In this document: positions 1-8,243 of the stretch, in pieces
How positions within the stretch are numbered: the first letter of the stretch is position 1
How the letters are laid out: each line of letters begins with the position of its first letter
From: Halarcobacter mediterraneus
GTDB lineage: Bacteria > Campylobacterota > Campylobacteria > Campylobacterales > Arcobacteraceae
Reading direction: 5' to 3'
Length of the DNA: 64,000 bases
NCBI RefSeq assembly: GCF_004116625.1
Contig: NZ_NXIE01000002.1
Span: forward strand, 372,001 to 436,000
Made by a program: the position numbers and the translations under genes
Notes under the pieces: model-generated
Databases searched by the model: none
What the model saw: the letters and a program-made list of their open reading frames with translations, nothing else
What the model was told of the DNA's origin: nothing

Positions 1-91
1 ACTTACCCTTAGGAGCTACATCAAAAAACAAATCTCCTCTTCCATTATCTTCTATAATAGCATTTTTAACAAACTTCTTAATATTTATCAT
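1..91 (-). CDS. nadC: Quinolinate phosphoribosyltransferase, N-terminal part (cut by window edge)
   Basis: Only the first 30 codons are inside the window. The ATG (91..89) overlaps the nadA TGA stop by 4 bases (ATGA), which implies translational coupling. The visible start reads MINIKKFVKNAIIEDNGRGD followed by LFFDVAPKGK. The E-D-x-G-R-G-D-L pattern is characteristic of the NadC N-terminus. NadC converts quinolinate and PRPP to nicotinate mononucleotide, the step directly after NadA in de novo NAD synthesis, so the neighbour supports the call. The rest of the gene lies before base 1. Confidence 0.85.
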   Translation of the reverse strand, partial: MINIKKFVKNAIIEDNGRGDLFFDVAPKGK

Positions 92-1089
92 ACTTCAAGC
101 ATCCTCTCTAAAGCAACTCTTGCCCATTTTATTGTTTCATCATTTACTTTTATTAATGTTTCTTCATTTATATTATTGTCTTTTATAGATTTCAGTGTTT
201 TATAAACATCTTCTAAAGTTGTTTCATTCATTGTTGGACACTCTGGTTTTGTAGAACTTAAAATATAAGTATTTTTCTCTCTAAGTCTATTAACCATATT
301 AAATTCAGTTCCTACAACAACTTTTTGATCAATAGGTAAATCTTTTATATATTTTATAAGTTGAGAAGTAGAACCAACAAAATCCGCAGCATCACAAACA
401 CTTGGATCACACTCTGGGTGAACTGCAACTAAAATATCTGGATATTTTTCTCTATAAAACTCTACATCATCCACAGTAAATAGCTGATGTACAGAACAAA
501 AACCGTTATAACAAATAATATCTGCTTCTTTTAAATCACTTCCATCACCAACAACTGCTGATTTTAGACTCATCTGTTTTGCAAAATTTTGACCAAGGCA
601 TCTATCTGGTACAAAGAAAATCTTCTTTCCAGACTCTAAACCTTTTTCAATAATTTTATAAGCATTTGAAGAAGTACAAACCATACCTCCCATTTCACCA
701 ACTTTTGCTTTTACTGCTGCACTTGAGTTGATATAAGTAATTGGCAAGATATCTTCATTTGGTATTCCAGCTTCATTTATCTGTTTTAGGTTTTGCTCAT
801 AATAACCCTCATCAATCATTCTAGCCATAGCACAACAGGCTACTTTAGGCATCAAAACTGTTTTTTCTGGGCTTAATACTTTTACACTTTCTCCCATAAA
901 ACCAACACCACAGAAGACTACATACTTAGAATCAGTATTCTTAGCTTTTTTTGCAAGCTCTAAAGAATCTCCTGTGATATCAGCTAACTCAAAGACCTCA
1001 TCCCTTTGATAAAAGTGTGCAACTAAAGTTACATCTAATTGCTCTTTTAATCTTAAAATTTCTTTTTTATAATCTATTTTTAAATTCAA
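88..1089 (-). CDS. nadA: Quinolinate synthase NadA
   Basis: A 333-residue protein that condenses iminoaspartate with dihydroxyacetone phosphate to quinolinate, using a [4Fe-4S] cluster. Candidate cluster ligands by family pattern are a Cys in VACCAMARMID near residue 86, one in CYNGFCSVHQLF near residue 198, and one in ECPTMNETTLED near residue 287. The VGSTSQLI stretch near residue 240 is also family typical. The start codon is TTG (1089..1087) behind an AAAGG ribosome site. The gene overlaps the nadC start by 4 bp, giving a nadA-nadC operon. Length is normal for the family. Confidence 0.96.
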   Translation of the reverse strand: MNLKIDYKKEILRLKEQLDVTLVAHFYQRDEVFELADITGDSLELAKKAKNTDSKYVVFCGVGFMGESVKVLSPEKTVLMPKVACCAMARMIDEGYYEQNLKQINEAGIPNEDILPITYINSSAAVKAKVGEMGGMVCTSSNAYKIIEKGLESGKKIFFVPDRCLGQNFAKQMSLKSAVVGDGSDLKEADIICYNGFCSVHQLFTVDDVEFYREKYPDILVAVHPECDPSVCDAADFVGSTSQLIKYIKDLPIDQKVVVGTEFNMVNRLREKNTYILSSTKPECPTMNETTLEDVYKTLKSIKDNNINEETLIKVNDETIKWARVALERMLEV

Positions 1090-1216
1090 TTTAAACCTTT
1101 TATATGTCTCTTTTCATTTTTATATTTAAATCATATCTACTTTATAATATCTTTTGGAATATATCAAAATTTTTGTTATAACTTATTAAAAATAAAAGCA
1201 TTAAATAAAATTTAGC

Positions 1217-1222
1217 TATAAT
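1217..1222 (+). promoter_or_regulatory. Candidate -10 element for plsY-folB
   Basis: TATAAT 32 bases upstream of the plsY ATG, preceded by AT-rich sequence without a clear -35 element, as is usual for sigma-70 promoters in Campylobacterota. Position and match only; no transcript data. Confidence 0.45.
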
Positions 1223-1253
1223 TTTATCTTCAAAATAAATTTCAAGGTTTTAA

Positions 1254-1877
1254 ATGGATTATTTTTTAAATTTCAATATTCTTTTTTATATAGTGGCTTA
1301 TTTAGCAGGTTCTATTCCTTTTGGTCTTCTTCTTGCAAAAATATTTGCAGGTGTTAATATAAAAGAACAAGGTAGTCACTCAATAGGAGCAACAAATGTT
1401 CTTAGGGTAGTAAAAGAAACAAACCCTTCTTTAGCAAAGAAATTAAGTGTTGCAACTGTTATTTTAGATGCCCTAAAAGGAACAATTGTTATTTTAATTG
1501 CTATGGCATTAGATGCTTCACAGTCTACCTTATGGGCTATAGGAGTACTTGCAGTTTTAGGACACTGTTACTCTATTTTTTTGAGCCTAGAAGGTGGAAA
1601 AGGCGTAGCAACTGGACTTGGAGTATTCTTAGTTTTACTTCCTATACCTACATTAATAGGTGCTCTTGTTTGGATTATTTGTGCAAAAGTTTTAAAAGTA
1701 TCTTCTTTATCTTCTTTATTAGGTTTAACAGCAACTGTAATTGCTGCTTTATTTTTAAATAATGGTTTAGGAGTAAATAGCAATGCTCCAATGTATTTAA
1801 TTGCTTTTATAATTTATTATAAACACATCCCCAATATTGTTAGACTTATTAGAGGGGAAGAGAAAAAATTAGTTTAA
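1254..1877 (+). CDS. plsY: Glycerol-3-phosphate acyltransferase PlsY
   Basis: A 207-residue polytopic membrane protein that acylates glycerol-3-phosphate with acyl-phosphate, the first step of phospholipid synthesis. It shows the PlsY signatures: AGSIPFGLLLAK near residue 18, the GSHSIGATNVLR block near residue 40 and the GHCYSIFLSLEGGKGVATGL block near residue 105, which are family active-site regions. About five hydrophobic segments are visible. An AAGG ribosome site lies 6 bases before the ATG. The following folB-like gene begins 5 bases after the stop, so the two are probably one transcript. Confidence 0.96.
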   Translation: MDYFLNFNILFYIVAYLAGSIPFGLLLAKIFAGVNIKEQGSHSIGATNVLRVVKETNPSLAKKLSVATVILDALKGTIVILIAMALDASQSTLWAIGVLAVLGHCYSIFLSLEGGKGVATGLGVFLVLLPIPTLIGALVWIICAKVLKVSSLSSLLGLTATVIAALFLNNGLGVNSNAPMYLIAFIIYYKHIPNIVRLIRGEEKKLV

Positions 1878-1882
1878 ATTTT

Positions 1883-2194
1883 ATGAAAATAAATATTGAG
1901 AATTTAAGCTTTAAATGTATTATTGGTATACTTGACTTTGAAAGAATAAAAAAACAAAAAGTTAATATTAATATCTTTTTTGAATATGACTTTAAAAAAG
2001 ATTATTTTATAGATTATTCAGAAGTAGCATCAAGAGTCGAAAAAAAAATGAAAGAAAAAAAGTTTTTTTTACTTGAAGATGCTATTAAATACTTAGAAAA
2101 ATATTTAAATAAAAAGTACAAAATTTCAAATCTTTCAATAAAAATTTCTAAACCAGATATTCTTAAAAACTGCATTGTTTCTTTAGAAAACTAA
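1883..2194 (+). CDS. folB: Dihydroneopterin aldolase-like protein
   Basis: A 103-residue protein resembling FolB, which cleaves dihydroneopterin to 6-hydroxymethyl-dihydropterin in folate synthesis. The N-terminus (INIENLSFKCIIGILDFER) matches the FolB start, where the family has a conserved pattern around G-x-x-x-x-E-R. The C-terminal ISNLSIKISKPD matches the family's last strand and the K-P motif. It is slightly shorter than typical FolB (about 115-120 residues) and very lysine-rich. It lies 5 bases after plsY. The fold assignment is fairly secure; enzymatic activity is inferred. Confidence 0.8.
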   Translation: MKINIENLSFKCIIGILDFERIKKQKVNINIFFEYDFKKDYFIDYSEVASRVEKKMKEKKFFLLEDAIKYLEKYLNKKYKISNLSIKISKPDILKNCIVSLEN

Positions 2195-2268
2195 ACAAAC
2201 TGTATAAGAATAAATATTTCAATTATTATTTATATATAAAAAACTACTTAAAATTACCGTAAAAGGGT

Positions 2269-2407
2269 TATAGTTTAAGAAAACTTTTATTTTAGCTTAT
2301 GTAGAATTTGTCTAACGGTCATCCGGAAAGTATTTGGTTAGTTTACTATCTAAATGGTTCGCGCGTCCGGTTAACTGCTTACAAATTTGTAAAACTTAGG
2401 AGAAAAA
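2269..2407 (+). promoter_or_regulatory. Promoter and long leader of the first porin gene
   Basis: Two -10 candidates are visible, TATAGT at 2269-2274 and TAGAAT at 2302-2307, which would give a 5' leader of roughly 95-130 bases. The leader contains a stretch richer in G and C (2312-2375) than the intergenic DNA around it. It has short complementary pieces (CTAAC at 2312 with GTTAG at 2337; TAACGG with CCGGTTA using one bulge) and a perfect 14-bp palindrome TTACAAATTTGTAA at 2379-2392. A strong AGGAG ribosome site follows at 2398. This suggests a structured leader, but I recognise no riboswitch class. Confidence 0.35.
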
Positions 2408-3553
2408 ATGAAAAAATTCGCAAAAATGAGTTTAGTTGCTGCTGTTGCAGTTGCTGGTCTTTCAACAGTATCTTCTGCAAAACCTTTAGCAGAAGCAATT
2501 AAAGATGTAGATGTATCTGGTACAGTTGTATATAGATATAATGATTATAATGATGATATCGATGGTGGTCTAGGTTCAAGAACTTCAAATAACTACAAAA
2601 TCGGTTTAACTGCAAAAGCAAAAGTAAATGAAGATGTAACTGCTGTAACTAGATTTTTAGTTGCTGGTGCTGATGGTGGTTTTGCTGGATTAGATACTCA
2701 AAATGGTTCAGATGCAAATGTAGATGTTGAATTATCTAATGTATACTTCTCTTATACAGGACTTGCAAATACAACTGTTAATGTTGGTAAACAAGGGTTA
2801 ACTACTCCATGGACTGTAGCTGTTGATTCAGATGGTAATGAGCAAACTGGTACTGGTATCTTAGCTCTTTCAAATGTTGGACCAGTTACTTTAGCTGCTG
2901 CATACTTCAACCAAACTAACTTAAATACTTCAGGTCAAGGAACAGCATTATTTGATGGTTCTGAAAACTTAATTACTGTTGCTGCAATGGGTAACATTGG
3001 ACCAGTTGCTTTAGATGCATGGTATTTAGATGCAGAAGATTTATTTGATACATTTACTGTTGGAGCAAATGCTAAATTCGATTTAGATGCTGTTAACTTA
3101 GGTGTTGATGCAAGATATACTTCTTTAGATTTAGATAATGTTGATGCTGATAATGTATTATATAAAATCAAATTAACTGCAAAAGCAGGAATCTTTGATG
3201 CAACTGTAGGTTATGCAGGAACTGATGAAGAAGGTGGATTAGTAGCACTTGATAATGATTCAAAAACTGCATACCAAACTTGGAATATGAATCCAAATGG
3301 AAAAGCAGATGCAGATTTCTATAATGTTTCTTTAGGTGTACAAGCATTACCATCATTACATATTTCTGCTAACTTAAGTGATATGGATTATGCAAATGAC
3401 ATGGAAGAGCAAGAAATCTATGCACAAGTTGTATATAAAATGTCTAAAAACTTTAAAACATATGTTAGATATGGTACATATGAAAAAGAAAATAGTACAG
3501 GTAAAACTATTGATGACTTAAGAGGAAGATTACAAGTTCAATACTCTTTCTAA
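2408..3553 (+). CDS. Major outer-membrane porin, Campylobacter/Arcobacter type (paralog 1)
   Basis: A 381-residue protein with a signal peptide (MKKFAKMSLVAAVAVAGLST, cleavage likely after SSA) and a mature region of alternating short beta-strand-like segments ending in VQYSF. A terminal aromatic residue is the usual outer-membrane insertion signal. The opening A-I-K-D-V-D-V-S-G-T-V-x-Y-R-Y-N-D-Y is shared with the second porin at 5492 and is typical of the Campylobacterota MOMP-like family. It probably forms a trimeric general diffusion channel (inference). It is a single-gene unit with a long leader and a strong terminator at 3581-3612. A good RBS (AGGAG) precedes the ATG. Confidence 0.88.
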   Translation: MKKFAKMSLVAAVAVAGLSTVSSAKPLAEAIKDVDVSGTVVYRYNDYNDDIDGGLGSRTSNNYKIGLTAKAKVNEDVTAVTRFLVAGADGGFAGLDTQNGSDANVDVELSNVYFSYTGLANTTVNVGKQGLTTPWTVAVDSDGNEQTGTGILALSNVGPVTLAAAYFNQTNLNTSGQGTALFDGSENLITVAAMGNIGPVALDAWYLDAEDLFDTFTVGANAKFDLDAVNLGVDARYTSLDLDNVDADNVLYKIKLTAKAGIFDATVGYAGTDEEGGLVALDNDSKTAYQTWNMNPNGKADADFYNVSLGVQALPSLHISANLSDMDYANDMEEQEIYAQVVYKMSKNFKTYVRYGTYEKENSTGKTIDDLRGRLQVQYSF

Positions 3554-3580
3554 TAAGAAAAGACAACTTAAATCTACCAA

Positions 3581-3612
3581 AAGGCTAGGGTTTTACCCTG
3601 GCCTTTTTTTTT
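3581..3612 (+). terminator. Rho-independent terminator after porin 1
   Basis: Inverted repeat with AAGGC and AGGGT arms around a TT-rich loop, one mismatch in the stem, followed by a run of about nine T. It ends the porin transcript. Confidence 0.9.
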
Positions 3613-3673
3613 ACTAAAATATTATTTAATCTATTTATGATAAAATATCCTTGAATTAAAAAAAAGGATATAA

Positions 3674-4309
3674 ATGAAACTTCTTTCTACACTTACACTA
3701 ACTTCTATATTAAGCTTAAGTTTGGCAGCCGCACAAACAACTATGTGCTATAAAGAAAATCATAAAAGCATGGCAACTATAGAGCAAACTTCTTTAGATG
3801 GGGGAGAATGTAAGGGAACTAAGTCTGTACAAGATATGAAAAATGAAGGTTGGAATGTTGCAGATATAAATATAGAAAAAACTGAAAAAGGGAATAACTA
3901 TATTTATGTTTTAAAAAAAGAGGCTGAAATTTCATCTTTAAATCAACAAGAACTAGAAAACAAGATTCTACAAAGACTTGAAAAAAGAAAAGAACAAGAA
4001 ATTGCTATAAAAAAAGAAAGAATTTATGCTCAAAAAAGTAAATCTGGAGAAACACTTTATAAAAATAAATGTGCAACATGTCATGGAAAGAATGGAGAAG
4101 AGAAAGCTAGAGGAACTTCAAGACCTATTAAAGATTTAAACCTTCAAGACTTCACTTTATCTATTAGAGATTATAATCTAGGAACATATGATAGAGGTAT
4201 GGCATTGGTGATGAAACCTTATGCTACACTAATGGATAGTAATGACATAAAAAATGTTTATGTATACCTACAAAGTATAAATAAGAAAAAAGAGCAAGAA
4301 AAGAAATAA
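3674..4309 (+). CDS. Periplasmic monohaem c-type cytochrome
   Basis: A 211-residue protein with a signal peptide ([18 protein letters not shown]). A charged, probably helical middle (Gln/Lys/Glu-rich, residues about 85-120) is followed by a cytochrome c domain with one haem motif, C-A-T-C-H, near residue 133. A Met in MALVMKP near residue 175 could be the sixth ligand. The N-terminal part ([22 protein letters not shown]) carries two Cys that could form a disulfide. A -10-like TATGAT lies at 3636-3641. The stop overlaps the prfB ATG by one base (TAATG), so prfB is likely co-translated. Its redox partner is unknown. Confidence 0.85.
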   Translation: MKLLSTLTLTSILSLSLAAAQTTMCYKENHKSMATIEQTSLDGGECKGTKSVQDMKNEGWNVADINIEKTEKGNNYIYVLKKEAEISSLNQQELENKILQRLEKRKEQEIAIKKERIYAQKSKSGETLYKNKCATCHGKNGEEKARGTSRPIKDLNLQDFTLSIRDYNLGTYDRGMALVMKPYATLMDSNDIKNVYVYLQSINKKKEQEKK

Positions 4310-5403
4310 TGGATAGTTATGAATACTCTGAACTTCTTAAGCTTTTAAATAAGAAGCTTGAGAATATTAAAAATATTTTAAAACCAGATGAATTAAATAC
4401 TCGATTAAAAGAGATTGAAGAACTTGAATCCAAACAAGACTTTTGGAATAATGTTGATACTGCCACTAAGATTGGAATAGAAAAAAATCGAATCTTGGCT
4501 AAACTAAGTAAATTTAATAAAGCAAATGAAGCATTAAGTGGTACAAATGAATTATACGAGTTAGCAAACCAAGAGAAAGATGAAGAAACTTTTGAGCTAC
4601 TTTTTGAAGAAGCAAAAGAATTAGAAGAACTTATTAAACAAACAGAAATTTCTGTAATGTTAAGCTCTCCTGATGATTCTTCAAATGCAATTATTTCAAT
4701 TCATCCTGGAGCTGGTGGAACAGAGTCACAAGATTGGGCATCTATGCTTTATAGAATGTATCTTAGATGGGCAGAAAGATATGATTATAAAATTGAAGTT
4801 TTAGATTATCAAGATGGAGAAGAAGCTGGAATAAAAGATGTATCTTTTTTAATTAAAGGGGAAAATGCTTATGGATATTTAAAAGCAGAAAATGGTATCC
4901 ATAGACTTGTTAGAATTTCTCCTTTTGATTCAAATGCTAAAAGACATACTTCTTTTGCTTCTGTAATGGTAAGCCCAGAAGTAGATGATAACATCGATAT
5001 AGAGATAGAAGATAAAGATATTAGAGTTGACACTTATAGAGCTAGTGGAGCTGGTGGTCAACATGTTAATAAAACAGAAAGTGCCATAAGAATCACACAT
5101 ATTCCTACTAATTTAGTAGTTCAATGTCAAAATGATAGATCTCAGCATAAAAATAAAGCAAGTGCCATGAAAATGTTAAAATCTAGACTATATGAATTAG
5201 AGCTTGAAAAACAACATGCAGAAAAAAATGGAACAGAAAAAAGTGAAATTGGATGGGGACATCAAATTCGTTCTTATGTATTACAACCTTATCAACAAGT
5301 AAAAGATACTAGATCAAATGTTGGTTATTCTAACGTAGAAGCAATTCTTGATGGGGATATTACAAAGATAATTGAAGATGTCTTAATATCACAACAAAAA
5401 TAG
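4309..5403 (+). CDS. prfB: Peptide chain release factor 2
   Basis: A 364-residue RF2 that reads UAA and UGA. The anticodon-mimic tripeptide SPF is in [14 protein letters not shown] near residue 204, and the catalytic GGQ is in [13 protein letters not shown] near residue 249. The frame is continuous from the ATG, so the programmed +1 frameshift found in many bacteria is absent; this is normal for Campylobacterota as far as I know. The start overlaps the upstream cytochrome stop by one base. Full length. Confidence 0.97.
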   Translation: MDSYEYSELLKLLNKKLENIKNILKPDELNTRLKEIEELESKQDFWNNVDTATKIGIEKNRILAKLSKFNKANEALSGTNELYELANQEKDEETFELLFEEAKELEELIKQTEISVMLSSPDDSSNAIISIHPGAGGTESQDWASMLYRMYLRWAERYDYKIEVLDYQDGEEAGIKDVSFLIKGENAYGYLKAENGIHRLVRISPFDSNAKRHTSFASVMVSPEVDDNIDIEIEDKDIRVDTYRASGAGGQHVNKTESAIRITHIPTNLVVQCQNDRSQHKNKASAMKMLKSRLYELELEKQHAEKNGTEKSEIGWGHQIRSYVLQPYQQVKDTRSNVGYSNVEAILDGDITKIIEDVLISQQK

Positions 5404-5455
5404 AATAATTGTATATTTTTTTTACAACAAATATATTTTTTTTTAATAATTTTCA

Positions 5456-5463
5456 TGTATAAT
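5456..5463 (+). promoter_or_regulatory. Extended -10 promoter of porin 2
   Basis: TGTATAAT, an extended -10, lies 28 bases before the porin ATG. Upstream are T-tracts at 5417-5424 and 5436-5444, spaced about a helical turn or two apart, which fits the periodic AT-rich upstream signal of Campylobacterota promoters. An AAAGGA ribosome site follows. Confidence 0.6.
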
Positions 5464-5491
5464 ACAAATTATTTACACACAAAGGATTGAA

Positions 5492-6628
5492 ATGACAAAA
5501 ATTACAAAATTAAGTTTAATTGCTGCTTTAACAGTAGCTGGAACTTCAGCATGTGCTCAACCACTTACAGAAGCAATTAAAAATGTAGATGTATCAGGAA
5601 CTGTTGCATACAGATATAATGATTATGAAGAAGCTTCAGATCATGCAAACAACAACTATAAAATTGGATTAAACCTATCATCTAAAGTAAATGATGATGT
5701 AACTGCTAATACAAGATTTATCATTGGAGCTGGAACTGGTGAAGCATCACTTGGTACTTCTACTGATTCTGATAGAAATGTAGATGTAACATTATCAGAA
5801 GTTAACTTTACATATACAGGTGTAAAAGGTCTTGCTGTAACTGTTGGTAAACAAGCAATTGATACTCCATGGACTGTTGCTAGAGATTCAATGGGTAATG
5901 AGCAAACTGGTACTGGTTTAGTTGCAGTATATAATGTTGGTCCTGCTACATTAGTTGGTGCATACTTTAACCAAACTAACTTTAATACTACTGAAGCATC
6001 ATCTGAATTAACAGATGCTGGGTTAACTGCATTAGATGGTTCTGAAGATATCTATGTTGTAGGTGCAATGGCTACATTTGCTGGTGTTACTCTTGATGCA
6101 TTTTATGCTGACTTAGATGACGTATTTGATTCTTATACTGTTGGTTTAGCTGCAAACTATGATGTAAGTGGTGTTAAATTATCTCCATTTGCAAGATATA
6201 CTTCTTTAGATTTAGATGCTGCTGATTTAGATAATAACTTATGGCAATTAGGTTTAACTGCAAAAGCAGGAATCTTTGAAGGATTTGTTGCTTATGGTGA
6301 AACTGATGATGAAGGTGGTGTAGTTTACTTCGATTCAGGTGCTAAAACAAATATGGATTACCACTGGAGAGTAACTGCAGAAGGTCAAGGTGATGCTGAA
6401 TACTTATATGTACATGCAACTGCAGATGTAACAGATAACATAAATGTAGGATTATTTTACTCAGAAGCTGATTATACAACAGATAATGATATAAATGAAG
6501 TTTATGCTCAAGTTAAATACCAAATGTCAAGTAACTTTGCTACTTACGTAAGATTTGGAGAATTAAGTGTTGATAACACTGATGAAGATGGAAGCATGGG
6601 AAGATTACACGTAGAATATTCTTTCTAA
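5492..6628 (+). CDS. Major outer-membrane porin, paralog 2
   Basis: A 378-residue paralog of the porin at 2408. Its signal peptide (ITKLSLIAALTVAGTSACA) could end at a Cys-Ala-Gln, which makes a simple signal-peptidase I site likely. It shares blocks with paralog 1, among them NEQTGTG, AYFNQTN, ARYTSLDLD and LTAKAGIF, while the intervening loop-like segments differ. It ends in VEYSF with a terminal Phe. It has its own promoter and a perfect terminator, so it can be expressed independently of paralog 1. Probable trimeric diffusion porin; substrate preference unknown. Confidence 0.88.
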   Translation: MTKITKLSLIAALTVAGTSACAQPLTEAIKNVDVSGTVAYRYNDYEEASDHANNNYKIGLNLSSKVNDDVTANTRFIIGAGTGEASLGTSTDSDRNVDVTLSEVNFTYTGVKGLAVTVGKQAIDTPWTVARDSMGNEQTGTGLVAVYNVGPATLVGAYFNQTNFNTTEASSELTDAGLTALDGSEDIYVVGAMATFAGVTLDAFYADLDDVFDSYTVGLAANYDVSGVKLSPFARYTSLDLDAADLDNNLWQLGLTAKAGIFEGFVAYGETDDEGGVVYFDSGAKTNMDYHWRVTAEGQGDAEYLYVHATADVTDNINVGLFYSEADYTTDNDINEVYAQVKYQMSSNFATYVRFGELSVDNTDEDGSMGRLHVEYSF

Positions 6629-6652
6629 TATAATAGAATAATCTATTAAACA

Positions 6653-6689
6653 AAAAAAAGGCTTTGGATTTGATCCAAAGCCTTTTTTT
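6653..6689 (+). terminator. Strong Rho-independent terminator after porin 2
   Basis: A perfect 17-bp inverted repeat (core GGCTTTGGAT / ATCCAAAGCC, A-rich and T-rich ends) around a 3-base loop TTG. The flanking A-run and T-run make it suitable for termination in both directions, although the ClC gene stop is 75 bases downstream. Confidence 0.93.
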
Positions 6690-6763
6690 ATTTGTAAAAC
6701 TTAAAAGATTAAAAATATTTTAGCAAGAATATATATCTTTTTCTAATAAAGACTGTATAAAAA

Positions 6764-8152
6764 TTACTCTTTTTTATTTTTTATTTTCATATAAATTAAA
6801 CTTAATATTCTTTTAATATTCGTAAAAAATCTTGTGGTATATGTTGCTTCTGTATTATCAATTTGCTCCCCTAGATTAACATCTAAAGCCTCTGATTTTT
6901 TCATAGATAATACTTGAGAAGGAAATACACTTCTATGTCCTGTCATTAAAAATGCTATTATTATTGAAAGAGCAGCATAATGAGCTACATCCATACCAAA
7001 TAGCTCAACCGCCATAATCATTGCTGCAATAGGTGCACTTGTTGCTCCTGCAAGAACACTAACAAAACCTAAAGCAGCAAATAAAGGAATATATCCATCT
7101 ACTAACCAACCAAAAAAATTACCACTTGTTGCACCAACATAAAATACTGGAGTAATAACTCCACCACTTCCACCAAAACCTAATGTTAAAGAAGTATAAA
7201 TTGTTTTTAGAATAAAAGCATACCAAGGAATATTTTCATGATACTCAAAACTAGAAGATAAAGACTCTTTTATAGTATTAAAACCTAGTCCTAAATACTC
7301 TTCTCCAACTATTAATGTCAATAAAACTATAAAAACTCCTCCTAAAAATGCTTTTAACATATAATGTAAATTTATTTTTTTTATATATTCATGACTTACT
7401 TTTAAAGTTGTAATTATAAAATCAGCAACTAAGCCAAAAAAGATTCCTGCTAAAATCACTTTAGAAATTAAAACATAATTAAAGTCAAAAGAAGTATAAA
7501 AAGCTATATCAAAATAAGTATAACTGATTCCAAACATTTTAGCTACAAAAAATGCTGAAAATCCTGCCACTATTGAAGGCAATAATATATCATACATTAA
7601 AGCACCAACAATAAGTATTTCTACTCCAAATATTGCACCAGCTAAAGGTGTACCAAAAACAGAAGCAAACCCTGCACTAATACCACAAATAACTATTTTC
7701 TTTCTATCTCTTTTTGAAAATCTTAATTTTGTAGCAATAAAAGAAGATGCAGCAGCTCCAATTTGAGCTCCAGGACCTTCTTTACCAACAGATCCTCCTG
7801 AAAAAATAGTAAGTACTGTAGCAAATAATTTTACTGGTATTACTTTTATATCAATTTTTCCGGAATTTTTATGAATAGCTTCAATAACTTTTTCTGTACC
7901 ATGTCCTTGTGCACTAGGAGCAAACTTTTTTACAATAAATACAGTGATAACAAGAGCAAAGGGTAATGTATAATAATAGTCAAAGGGTAAAACTTCTCTT
8001 GAATTCTCACAATATTCTAAAAACTTTAAGAATAAAGATACTATAGCTCCAATTATAGCTCCAATTAACGATGATAAGATAATCCATTTTGTAATACTTG
8101 CAAACATTATTGTTTGTTCAGTTAAGTGTGTGTGTAGTTTTTTATTATTCAT
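6764..8152 (-). CDS. ClC-family chloride channel/transporter
   Basis: A 462-residue membrane protein with the ClC hallmark motifs: GHGTEKV (position of the first selectivity motif) near residue 78, GGSVGKEGPGAQIG near residue 118 carrying the gating glutamate, and FGTPLAGAIFGVE near residue 165. About ten hydrophobic segments are visible. By hand alignment the internal proton-glutamate position of the E. coli antiporter (Glu203) is Ile here (GVEIL), so strict Cl-/H+ exchange is uncertain. No CBS domains follow. It is a monocistronic minus-strand gene with no obvious partner. Confidence 0.9.
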   Translation of the reverse strand: MNNKKLHTHLTEQTIMFASITKWIILSSLIGAIIGAIVSLFLKFLEYCENSREVLPFDYYYTLPFALVITVFIVKKFAPSAQGHGTEKVIEAIHKNSGKIDIKVIPVKLFATVLTIFSGGSVGKEGPGAQIGAAASSFIATKLRFSKRDRKKIVICGISAGFASVFGTPLAGAIFGVEILIVGALMYDILLPSIVAGFSAFFVAKMFGISYTYFDIAFYTSFDFNYVLISKVILAGIFFGLVADFIITTLKVSHEYIKKINLHYMLKAFLGGVFIVLLTLIVGEEYLGLGFNTIKESLSSSFEYHENIPWYAFILKTIYTSLTLGFGGSGGVITPVFYVGATSGNFFGWLVDGYIPLFAALGFVSVLAGATSAPIAAMIMAVELFGMDVAHYAALSIIIAFLMTGHRSVFPSQVLSMKKSEALDVNLGEQIDNTEATYTTRFFTNIKRILSLIYMKIKNKKE

Positions 8153-8243
8153 TTATCTACTTTTGAATATTTTTGTATATGAAAGAATAACATAACTTTA
8201 TTTACTATTTATGTAACTATAAAGCAATTAATAGATAAATTTC

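Noticed and set aside
2355-2372. TTCGCGCG in the porin 1 leader as another GCGAAT-type box
   Set aside because: There is no second half-site 11 bases away and no -10 at the right distance.
2308-2502. An open frame upstream of and overlapping porin 1, a possible leader peptide
   Set aside because: It begins at a non-ATG codon without a ribosome site, runs out of frame into the porin signal peptide and gives a Cys-rich sequence with no family. It is best explained as chance in the leader.
4309-4420. Possible programmed frameshift in prfB
   Set aside because: The reading frame is continuous from the ATG and no in-frame UGA near codon 26 is present, so no recoding is needed.
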